A DNA stretch of 32,659 bases from an uncultured Prevotella sp. GTDB taxonomy: Bacteria > Bacteroidota > Bacteroidia > Bacteroidales > Bacteroidaceae. Position numbers and translations under genes: made by a program. A model generated the notes under the pieces. That model worked only from the letters and a program-made list of their open reading frames with translations, was not told the DNA's origin and did no database searches. Where the stretch lies: NCBI GenBank assembly GCA_900772835.1, contig CAAGSA010000046.1, forward strand, positions 1-32,659, read 5' to 3'. The first letter of the stretch is position 1, and every line of letters begins with the position of its first letter. This document shows, one piece after another, positions 6,121 through 13,328 of the stretch.

Positions 6121-7221
6121 ATGAGTTATTTCTATATATTGACATCTTTCGTCAGTAGTTTCATAATAGGAATGTTTGTCATTCCTGTGGTGATTTCGTT
6201 TTGCAAAAGAAAAAAACTGTATGACCTCCCCAACGAGCGGAAGGTGCATAAGAATGCTGTGCCGCGACTTGGCGGTATATGCTTCATGCCGTGCATGCTG
6301 CTGAGCTTCATGCTTGCAGTGGCAGTGTTCAACAATACCACGTTCAGTCTGAAATTCAATGTCAGTCTATGGGCTTGCTATTTCTTTGTCGGGTTGTTGT
6401 GTATATATTCCGTGGGAGTGATAGACGATTTGGTCGGGCTCAAGGCAAATACAAAGTTCATAGTGCAATTCCTGGCATCAGCATTGCTGCCGCTTTCAGG
6501 TCTGTATATAAACGACTTGTACGGTTTGTGCGGCATCAATTCCATACCGTTCTGGGTGGGGGCGCCGCTCACGGTGTTCGTCATTGTTTTTATCGACAAT
6601 GCCATGAACCTTATCGACGGCATCGACGGGCTGTCATCGGGATTGTCGGTTGTTGCACTGTGCGGATTCCTGTTCGTGTTCATGAGCAAGGAGATGTATG
6701 TCTATGGCATATTGATAGCAGGACTGATGGGAGTGCTGCTCGCATTCATGTATTTCAATATCTTCGGAAAGGTAGGCAAGAACAAGATATTCATGGGCGA
6801 TTCGGGCAGCTTGACCATTGGCTTCATTCTGGGAGTGCTGTTCGTGAAGGCGGCGATGAACAATCCGGGCGTCTCGCCGTTCAGCAATGAGAGCATGCTG
6901 CAGGCATACACGCTGCTGATTGTGCCGGTTTATGATGTGGTGAGAGTGATACTGGTGCGCGTGTTCCATCACAGGCCGATATTCAGTGCCGACAAGAACC
7001 ATATCCACCACAAGCTGATGCGTGCGGGATTGACACAGCACCAGACACTGCTGACGATCATATCGATGTCGCTGTTCTTCGTATGTATGAATGGAATACT
7101 GGTGCAATATATGTATGTCAGTTTTATTGTGCTGATTGATATCGTGGTGTGGATAGCGATGCACGAGGTGATAAACAGCGTGATAAGGAAAAAGGGTCAT
7201 AAGGTTTTCTGTATCGAATGA
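6121..7221 (+). CDS. WecA/TagO-type undecaprenyl-phosphate sugar-1-phosphate transferase
   Basis: This 366-residue polytopic membrane enzyme belongs to glycosyltransferase family 4 (MraY/WecA superfamily). It transfers a HexNAc-1-phosphate from a UDP-sugar to undecaprenyl phosphate at the inner membrane, the first step of O-antigen, capsule or other surface glycan synthesis. The diagnostic cytoplasmic-loop motifs are present: VIDDLVGLKANTK (Asp102-Asp103), NLIDGIDGL (163-171), FMGDSGS (225-230) and the HIHHKL (294-299) typical of WecA rather than MraY. The open frame extends upstream to 6016 but overlaps the end of the preceding gene. The ATG at 6121 gives the normal N-terminus starting directly with a membrane segment. 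It lies 82 bases after the kinase/RapZ fusion with no clear promoter between, so co-transcription is likely. The sugar used is not determinable. Confidence 0.9.
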   Translation: MSYFYILTSFVSSFIIGMFVIPVVISFCKRKKLYDLPNERKVHKNAVPRLGGICFMPCMLLSFMLAVAVFNNTTFSLKFNVSLWACYFFVGLLCIYSVGVIDDLVGLKANTKFIVQFLASALLPLSGLYINDLYGLCGINSIPFWVGAPLTVFVIVFIDNAMNLIDGIDGLSSGLSVVALCGFLFVFMSKEMYVYGILIAGLMGVLLAFMYFNIFGKVGKNKIFMGDSGSLTIGFILGVLFVKAAMNNPGVSPFSNESMLQAYTLLIVPVYDVVRVILVRVFHHRPIFSADKNHIHHKLMRAGLTQHQTLLTIISMSLFFVCMNGILVQYMYVSFIVLIDIVVWIAMHEVINSVIRKKGHKVFCIE

Positions 7222-7300
7222 ACGGCACGCCGGGAATGAAAATATGTTGAATCCGCCTGATGGAAATCATATATGTATCATGCTTGCATGAGTAGGGGAG

Positions 7301-7341
7301 CATCCCTGCTGATGGTTCTTATAACACCATCAGCAGGGATG
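7301..7341. terminator. 16-bp perfect inverted repeat at the convergent end of the B12 operon
   Basis: CATCCCTGCTGATGGT (7301-7316) is repeated exactly in reverse at 7326-7341 around a 9-base loop. The right arm lies within the last codons of cbiB (stop at 7319-7321, minus strand). Neither strand has a proper T-tract after the stem, so it may be a transcript-end stabiliser or a factor-assisted terminator between the convergent wecA-like and cbiB genes. Confidence 0.6.
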
Positions 7342-8341
7342 TTATCGTTATGCACGCTATCTCGGACAACAGGCATACAGAAATGCTGAACTGCATATCG
7401 ATGAACGTGAGATCGCGTTGGTTGGAACCGATGTACGGCTTGTAGAAGAGCTCGCCGAAATAGTCGTGCGGACCGCCGAACCGGCAATGGAGCAGCGACG
7501 ACAGTGCCGCTTCTGGCCATCCGCTGTTGGGAGATGCGTGGCAGCGCGAATAGCGGAGCGTGTTCTTGATGTGGTATAAGAGCGGAAAGCGTGGGAGCGT
7601 CTTCTGCAGGTGCGCGTAAATGCTGCCGGTCAAGACTATGAGCAGTGCTGTTATGCGTGCCGGTATGTAGTTGGCGATGTCGTCGATATGAGCAGCCCAG
7701 CAGCCGAAGTCCTTGTAGCGCGCGTTCTGATAGCCAATCATAGAGTCGAGGGTGTTTACCATCTTGTATGCAAGCATGCCGGGAACTCCGAGAAGACAGA
7801 ACCAGAAAACAGGAGCAATGACACCGTCGGACAGATTCTCGGCGAGTGTCTCAAGAGATGCCGTGGCAACCTCCTGCCGGGAAAGCGACTGCGTGTCGCG
7901 GCCTACGATGCGTGCCACCTGGTGTCTGCCCTCGTCAAGTCCGCGCTGCAAAGCCTCGAAAACCATCCTCACCTCCTGGCGCAGGGTTTTTCCGGCAAGA
8001 CAGAAAAAGACGAGCACCGATTGTATGGCGACAGACAGGAACAGAAAGCAGTCGCCCCATGGCTTGGCAATCCTGGCTGTAGTGCTTGGCGAGAATATCC
8101 ATACGGCGGCGGATGCCAGTGTGAGTGTGGACAGAATGCTCGCCACGGCGAACACTGCCCCCTTTGTCTTGCGTCTGCAGCCACGGTTCAGGCGTTTTTC
8201 GCCTGCAGCAATCCATTTGCCCATATACACCACAGGATGCGGAAGGAAAGAAGGATCGCCGAACAGAAGGTCGAGAAGCCATCCCACGATTATGCATACA
8301 AACAGGAAATGCGTAGCTATGAATTCTGTTATTCCATCCAT
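7319..8341 (-). CDS. cbiB: adenosylcobinamide-phosphate synthase CbiB
   Basis: CbiB (CobD in Pseudomonas naming) is an inner-membrane enzyme that joins the aminopropanol phosphate arm to adenosylcobyric acid. The 340-residue protein shows the family start LLDLLFGDPSFLPHPVVYMG (about 22-41), then LETLAENLSDGVIAPVFW, NTLDSMIGYQNARYKDFG and ASPNSGWPEAALS, all typical, with several hydrophobic segments. Its substrate arm comes from the threonine-phosphate decarboxylase encoded just upstream, whose 3' end overlaps this gene by 13 bases. It is the last gene of the B12 operon, and its 3' end is part of a perfect inverted repeat. Confidence 0.95.
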   Translation of the reverse strand: MDGITEFIATHFLFVCIIVGWLLDLLFGDPSFLPHPVVYMGKWIAAGEKRLNRGCRRKTKGAVFAVASILSTLTLASAAVWIFSPSTTARIAKPWGDCFLFLSVAIQSVLVFFCLAGKTLRQEVRMVFEALQRGLDEGRHQVARIVGRDTQSLSRQEVATASLETLAENLSDGVIAPVFWFCLLGVPGMLAYKMVNTLDSMIGYQNARYKDFGCWAAHIDDIANYIPARITALLIVLTGSIYAHLQKTLPRFPLLYHIKNTLRYSRCHASPNSGWPEAALSSLLHCRFGGPHDYFGELFYKPYIGSNQRDLTFIDMQFSISVCLLSEIACITITSLLMVL

Positions 8342-9339
8342 TTTCTCAGAGCTTTAATCAGTTTGTCGTCTTCCTCCATAGTCTGCACCGCTATGCGGAA
8401 ATGGCGTTCGGAGAGAGTTTCAAAGTTGTTGGCATTGCGGATTAGAATTCCGTATTCATTCACGAGGTAGTCCTTCAGTTCTGCCGCAGTATGCTTGGGC
8501 AGTTCGCAAAGTAGCATGTTCGAGTCGGAGGGATAAGTATTGATGCCCATCGCGCTGATGAGTTCCGCCACTCTTGCACGTTCGCGGCACAGCTGCTGAG
8601 CGTCAATCCTATAGTTGTTCTTATGCTTTACGAGATATATGCCGGCATCGATGGCTATCTGGTTTACAGACCACGGCATGCGTCTGCTGTACAGTCGGGC
8701 AATAAGAGACTTGTTTCCCGTCACGTAGCCAAGACGCAGTCCGGGTATCCCGAAGTCCTTGGTCATGGAATTTAGGATAAGCACATTCTTCATATTGGCT
8801 GTTTCTTTGGCAGACAGTACTTTGTGGGTAGTGTACGACGAATAGCTCTGGTCGATGATGAACACCGTTTCGGGGTTTGCGGCAATGGTGCGGATTACAT
8901 CTTCGTTGTCCGTCACCTTGCCCGTGGGATTGTTAGGGTTGCAGAACCATACGGTATCACCGTTTCCGAAGGCATCGCCGCCATGCAGTGACGTGATTGT
9001 CTTCACGTTGCACCCGTGTATACGGCAGGCATCGGCATATTCCGCAAAAGTGGGTTGCAGGATATGCGCATTGCCATCTTTGAAGCTTTGCGCGATGAGG
9101 TATATGGCTTCAGTCGCACCATTTGTCGCAATTATGTTTTCTTGTTCAACTTCCATACTGTCGGCAAGCAGCTTCTCGAGAGTGACAGGCTCCGGTTCTG
9201 GGTAGCTCGTGATGCGCGGCAGCCTCTCGTTGAGATAGGCAAAGAGTGCGGAATGGTCGAAATGGTTGAATATGTTAGTGGAGAAATTTATTTCCACCTT
9301 ATTGTATTTATATAAATCGTCGCCGTGTCCTTGTATCAT
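8329..9339 (-). CDS. cobD: L-threonine-O-3-phosphate decarboxylase
   Basis: This PLP enzyme of the aminotransferase fold-type I family makes (R)-1-amino-2-propanol O-2-phosphate, the arm used by CbiB. The protein is 336 residues. It has ATNGATEAIYLI (71-82), CNPNNPTGKV (133-142), the cofactor-contacting IIDQSY (Asp163) and the lysine motif SMTKDFGIPGLRLGY with Lys194. The GHGGDLY-type N-terminus (here IQGHGDDLYKY) separates it from histidinol-phosphate aminotransferase, its closest confusable relative; the neighbours also favour the cobalamin role. Its start overlaps the end of cbiP by an ATGA, which suggests translational coupling. Confidence 0.93.
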   Translation of the reverse strand: MIQGHGDDLYKYNKVEINFSTNIFNHFDHSALFAYLNERLPRITSYPEPEPVTLEKLLADSMEVEQENIIATNGATEAIYLIAQSFKDGNAHILQPTFAEYADACRIHGCNVKTITSLHGGDAFGNGDTVWFCNPNNPTGKVTDNEDVIRTIAANPETVFIIDQSYSSYTTHKVLSAKETANMKNVLILNSMTKDFGIPGLRLGYVTGNKSLIARLYSRRMPWSVNQIAIDAGIYLVKHKNNYRIDAQQLCRERARVAELISAMGINTYPSDSNMLLCELPKHTAAELKDYLVNEYGILIRNANNFETLSERHFRIAVQTMEEDDKLIKALRKWME

Positions 9340-10799
9340 GATTCCATAATTTTTAGTAGTTTATCGATGTCTACATACTTCCTTATGTGGTCGGCAAGAA
9401 GGTCGTATTGCTTGTCCTTGAATTCCTCGATGTTCATTTGCTTTCCGTTGTTCTTCTTTTGGGTGAACGGTTTCAGGATATAGTCAATGACAGGAGGATT
9501 GTCGAGTATACCGTGCATATACGTGCCTATGCAATGTTTTCCTATTACTATTGTTTCAGCCTCAGCTCCGGCTTTGTCGTTGCCAACGCTGTATGTGGTC
9601 TTGCCTTGATGAATCTCATATCCCTTGCATTGTGCGCCCTCGAATATGAAGTCGGTCTGTCTTGTCACCTTTTCCGGCTGCATCTCCGTAGTGAGGTCAA
9701 GCAGTCCGAGTCCGGGCAGCTGCGGCGTTGAGCCTTCCACGGCGTGCGGGTCGAGCACGGCTTGTCCCAACATCTGATAGCCTCCGCATATTCCGACAAC
9801 AGTCTTTCCGCTTCTGTGTGCCCTTATGATGGCTTGCGCCACACCGTTTCTGCGCAGTTCATACAGGTCATCGAGCGTAGCCTTTGTTCCCGGCAGAATT
9901 ATGATGTCGGATTTCTCTATGTCGGCAGTGTTGTTCGTGTAGAACAGGTTCACACGTTCGTCGCGTTCAAGCACGTTGAAGTCGGTGAAGTTTGAGATAT
10001 GGCGGAGCAGCACCACTGCAATGTTAACCTTGCTGTCGGATATGGAGTGCACCTTGCGTTCAAGTTCCACGCTGTCTTCTTCTTCAATGATGATGTCCTT
10101 GAACATTGGCACAACACCCAGCACGGGAACGCAGCATATCTCCTCAATCATTCTCTTGCCTTCTTCAAAGAGGCGGATGTCGCCCCGGAACTTGTTTATG
10201 ATGATTCCTTTGATTCTCTTGCGGTCTTCGGGCGACTGTAGCATCACGCTCCCGTAACACGAAGCGAACACTCCGCCACGGTCTATATCGGCAACGAGGA
10301 TTACGTCGGCATTGGCGTGGCGTGCCATAGGCATATTGACAAGGTCGGAATCCCTCAGGTTGATTTCTGATACGCTTCCGGCTCCTTCCATCACGATGGG
10401 GTTGTATCTGGATGCAAGGCGGTCGAAAGCTTCGTTCACGGCAGTGCGCAGTTCCTCGCGCCCCTCCTTTCTGAAATATTCGTATGCCGAGCGGTTTCCT
10501 ATCGGTTTGCCGTTGAGCACCACCTGTGTAGTGTGCTCAGAGTTGGGCTTCAGCAGCAGTGGGTTCATATCCGTGGAGCAAGGCAGCTTGGCGGCTTCAG
10601 CCTGAACAGCCTGGGCGCGTCCGATTTCCAGCCCGTCGGCTGTAGCGTATGAGTTTAGTGCCATGTTCTGTGCCTTGAACGGTGCCGGGTTATATCCTTC
10701 TTGCAGGAATATGCGGCAGAGAGCTGTGGCAAGAATGCTCTTGCCGACATCGCTGCCTGTGCCTACAAGCATAACGGGATGCAGTTTCTTGTTGTTCAT
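9336..10799 (-). CDS. cbiP: cobyric acid synthase CbiP
   Basis: CbiP uses ATP and glutamine to amidate four side chains of adenosylcobyrinic acid a,c-diamide. The 487 residues hold an N-terminal dethiobiotin-synthetase-like ATPase with P-loop GTGSDVGKS (13-21) and the FKAQNMALNSYAT signature (41-53). A C-terminal class I glutaminase domain follows, with nucleophile Cys338 in GICGGYQMLG and His429 in GTYMHGILDN. Length is normal. The C-terminus has a DIDKLL motif that also ends the N-terminal half of CbiA. It starts 82 bases after the second cbiA ORF, the second largest intergenic gap among these genes. No promoter was recognised there. Confidence 0.96.
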   Translation of the reverse strand: MNNKKLHPVMLVGTGSDVGKSILATALCRIFLQEGYNPAPFKAQNMALNSYATADGLEIGRAQAVQAEAAKLPCSTDMNPLLLKPNSEHTTQVVLNGKPIGNRSAYEYFRKEGREELRTAVNEAFDRLASRYNPIVMEGAGSVSEINLRDSDLVNMPMARHANADVILVADIDRGGVFASCYGSVMLQSPEDRKRIKGIIINKFRGDIRLFEEGKRMIEEICCVPVLGVVPMFKDIIIEEEDSVELERKVHSISDSKVNIAVVLLRHISNFTDFNVLERDERVNLFYTNNTADIEKSDIIILPGTKATLDDLYELRRNGVAQAIIRAHRSGKTVVGICGGYQMLGQAVLDPHAVEGSTPQLPGLGLLDLTTEMQPEKVTRQTDFIFEGAQCKGYEIHQGKTTYSVGNDKAGAEAETIVIGKHCIGTYMHGILDNPPVIDYILKPFTQKKNNGKQMNIEEFKDKQYDLLADHIRKYVDIDKLLKIMES

Positions 10800-10881
10800 A
10801 AAAAAGACAGTTTCGGTTACTTTGATTTTTTGTAAAAGACTGTTCGTGCAATATCATTCTGAATGCAGCGTATTGCAGCGG

Positions 10882-11520
10882 TCAGAAGAACGGGAAGCCG
10901 TGTTCCGCCCAATACCAATGGGTGTAGCCGGCAACCACGTTCCTGTATTCGTATATAGCTGTATTCACTTTCGTTCCTTTGGCGGAATACTGATTGCGGA
11001 TGATTTTAATACCGTCATATTCGTGTTCAACCACGTCGGAGTAATGAAATTCATGCCCTTTGATGAGCATCTTTTCCTTGTCGTTTTCCTCATTGGGTAT
11101 TTCCCCATTGAGTGCTTCCCCATTCCGAACTTGCATATTGAGTACTTGCGCATTGATTTCCATCTGTCTGTAGCCAAGATGCAGGCGTGCGTTTTGCATC
11201 GTGGCTTTGAATGGCAATATTCCGCACATCGGCGTATCGTCGATGTTGTTGGAAAGATACATAAATCCTCCGCATTCGGCATAAATCCAGCCGTCGTTTT
11301 CGGCATAATCCCTTATGTATTTCATCATATCGGGATTGCCTGTGATTTCTTTCAGATAGAGTTCCGGGTATCCGCCCGGCAGATAGAGCAGATCGCATTT
11401 CTCCATTCTCCTGTCGTGCAGTGGAGAGAAGAAGCAGACATCTCCTTTTCTTGCAAGCGAGTCGATGTTGGCTCTGTATATAAAGTTGAAAGCTTCGTCT
11501 TTGGCTATAAGTATTTTCAT
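10882..11520 (-). CDS. cbiA: cobyrinate a,c-diamide synthase, glutaminase half (split CbiA)
   Basis: This 212-residue ORF matches the C-terminal half of CbiA/CobB. It opens at MKILIAKDEAFNFIYRANID, the normal start of the second domain. CDLLYLPGGYPE follows, then the nucleophile Cys83 in AECGGFMYL and the GHEFHYS motif (155-161). The ATG overlaps the stop of the N-terminal half by ATGA, in the -1 frame. Both halves together give about 446 residues, the usual size of the intact enzyme. Residues 123-147 are an insertion coded by five 15-bp degenerate tandem repeats, placed just before GHEFHYS. The protein should work with its partner half to amidate the a and c side chains. Whether the split is natural or a frameshift is open. 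Confidence 0.88.
   Translation of the reverse strand: MKILIAKDEAFNFIYRANIDSLARKGDVCFFSPLHDRRMEKCDLLYLPGGYPELYLKEITGNPDMMKYIRDYAENDGWIYAECGGFMYLSNNIDDTPMCGILPFKATMQNARLHLGYRQMEINAQVLNMQVRNGEALNGEIPNEENDKEKMLIKGHEFHYSDVVEHEYDGIKIIRNQYSAKGTKVNTAIYEYRNVVAGYTHWYWAEHGFPFF
11091..11155 (-). repeat. five 15-bp degenerate tandem repeats inside the CbiA glutaminase half
   Basis: On the plus strand, (C/T)ATT(G/C)-type unit starts fall at 11091, 11106, 11121, 11136 and 11151, an exact 15-base period. In the protein the units read NAQVL, NMQVR, NGEAL, NGEIP, NEEND. The period is a multiple of three, so the frame is kept. Confidence 0.7.
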
Positions 11521-12221
11521 AATGTGAGCAGTTTGTCGATATCAAGATGTGCTTCAATCTCTTTTGCCGCAATGCTGATGATGCGTTCCATATTCTCCCT
11601 TTCGCTTATCGTCAGTCCGAGATGTCTGCCGGGGATGTTCAGTTCCGGAGTCCTTGCCATGTATCCGAGACATTCGCAGCCGGCATCCTTGCAAGCAGAC
11701 TTGAGAAAAGAGAAATGGTTTTCGGAAGCCACATTGTTGAACACCACTCCGGCAATCTTTATGTTTCGGTTGAAATTAGAGAATCCGTAGATAAGTGGTG
11801 CTACGCTGTATGCCATGGACTTGGCGTTGACAACAAGGATTACGGGTATGTTCAGCGTGATTGTAATCTCTGCACTGCTACCTTTCCATTTGTCATATCC
11901 GTCGAACAGCCCCATGACACCTTCCACCACGGCTATGTCGGAGCCGTGTGCATATTCCGTGAAGACATCCCTCACGTGTTTTTCCGACGAAAGGAAAGAG
12001 TCGAGGTTTATGCTTTCGTTTCCCGATGCTATGTGGTGGAACATTGTGTCAATGTAGTCGGGACCGCATTTGAAGGGCTGTACCTTCAGTCCACGGTTGC
12101 GCAGAGCTCTGAGCAGTCCCATCGTGAATGTTGTCTTGCCGCTGTTTGATGTGGCGGCACCGATAAGAAAAGACTTTATGGAGTTCATTGGTATAATGTT
12201 GCTTTTTCCGTTATTTTTCAT
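11517..12221 (-). CDS. cbiA: cobyrinate a,c-diamide synthase, ATPase half (split CbiA)
   Basis: This 234-residue ORF is the N-terminal ATPase domain of CbiA. It has the P-loop GAATSNSGKTTF (21-32), the substrate-site region FKCGPDYIDTMFH, and VVEGVMGLFDGYDKWKGSSAE. It ends with HLDIDKLL, the usual end of the domain, and then stops where the intact enzyme would continue into the glutaminase domain. The stop is part of an ATGA overlap with the next ORF. A second possible start is Met12 at 12188, directly before NSIKSFLIG; the longer form adds a polar leader and may be a wrong start. The BtuC-like gene ends 66 bases upstream, and a GCACATT/AATGTGC inverted repeat (12237-12275) lies in that gap. 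Confidence 0.88.
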   Translation of the reverse strand: MKNNGKSNIIPMNSIKSFLIGAATSNSGKTTFTMGLLRALRNRGLKVQPFKCGPDYIDTMFHHIASGNESINLDSFLSSEKHVRDVFTEYAHGSDIAVVEGVMGLFDGYDKWKGSSAEITITLNIPVILVVNAKSMAYSVAPLIYGFSNFNRNIKIAGVVFNNVASENHFSFLKSACKDAGCECLGYMARTPELNIPGRHLGLTISERENMERIISIAAKEIEAHLDIDKLLTL

Positions 12222-12287
12222 TTAATCTTAGCATTCGCACATTGTATGTTGTGCCGTGCGTTGTCCGTAATGTGCCTGTCGTCGGCT

Positions 12288-13328
12288 CTATCTTCTTTTC
12301 TTGCGTTTCAGCAATATCGAGAGTGCTATAGGTGCTCCGATGAGTGAAGTGACGGAATTGATAGGCAATGCCCCCTCAAATCCAGGCATCCTTGCAATGA
12401 TGTTGCACAGCAGGGCAAGCGATGCACCGCAGAACACCGTTGCCGGCAGCAGAATCCTGTGGTCGCTTGTGCTGAATAGCCCACGGCAGATGTGCGGCAC
12501 GGCAAGGCCGAGAAACATTATCGGTCCGCAGTATGCCGTTGTAACGGCTGTCAGAATGCCGGCTGACGTAATCGTCAGCATACGGGCGCGTTTCACGTTC
12601 AATCCCAGGTTTGAGGCATACATATCGCCGAGCAGTAGAATGTTGAGAGGTTTGGCGAGCAGCATTGTGAGCGGCAATAGCACGGCAATCAGTCCTACAA
12701 ATACAAAAATCTGTCCTCCCGTCACCTTCGAGAATGAGCCCAAGCCCCATATAACGTAGGTGTGTATATCCTCCTCGTTGGAGAAATATTTCAGAACGCC
12801 AGTAATGGCAGATGCGATATAGCCTATCAGCACGCCTGTAATGAGCAGGGTTGCGTTGCCGTCGATTCTTTGCGAGAGATACACGATGAATGCCATAACG
12901 AGCATCGAACCGCAGATTGCTGCCAATGTTATTGTGGAATTGCCGATTATGCCGAACCTTTGCAAAATTCCGCCGCCTATCACGCCGCTGAACATTACCA
13001 CGAAGGCTACGCCAAGACTTGCTGCACTGGATATTCCGAGCACCGAGGGACCGGCAAGAGGATTCCTGAACACGGTCTGCATCTCCAGTCCAGCCACGGA
13101 TAGACCGGCGCCGCAGGCAATGGCGGTCAGCGTTTGCGGCAGCCGCGTCTGCATCACGATGTTGGTCCATATCTCCGACGTATCTCCGCCGTGTATGCCG
13201 TTGCCGAAGGGGTTCAGTATTTTGAACACAGCGCCAGCCGGGATGCTGACCGAGCCTACGGTAAGGTTCAGAACCGAGAAAACCACGATGCTCAGAATGA
13301 GCAGAATCATTATCGTTGTGTGTCGCAT
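12288..13328 (-). CDS. BtuC/FecCD-type ABC transporter permease, probably for corrinoids
   Basis: This 346-residue inner-membrane protein is of the FecCD/BtuC family, whose members pass vitamin B12 or siderophores from a binding protein through the membrane. The signatures are TRLPQTLTAIACGAGLSVAG (60s-80s), MQTVFRNPLAGPSVLGISSA and the late GLAVPHICRGL segment facing the ATPase, with about ten hydrophobic segments. The binding-protein gene lies about 8 kb upstream in the same operon rather than adjacent. No ATPase (BtuD-like) gene is present in the window. The start overlaps the cbiJ-cbiD gene by 19 bases. Corrinoid specificity is inferred from the operon. Confidence 0.88.
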   Translation of the reverse strand: MRHTTIMILLILSIVVFSVLNLTVGSVSIPAGAVFKILNPFGNGIHGGDTSEIWTNIVMQTRLPQTLTAIACGAGLSVAGLEMQTVFRNPLAGPSVLGISSAASLGVAFVVMFSGVIGGGILQRFGIIGNSTITLAAICGSMLVMAFIVYLSQRIDGNATLLITGVLIGYIASAITGVLKYFSNEEDIHTYVIWGLGSFSKVTGGQIFVFVGLIAVLLPLTMLLAKPLNILLLGDMYASNLGLNVKRARMLTITSAGILTAVTTAYCGPIMFLGLAVPHICRGLFSTSDHRILLPATVFCGASLALLCNIIARMPGFEGALPINSVTSLIGAPIALSILLKRKKRR

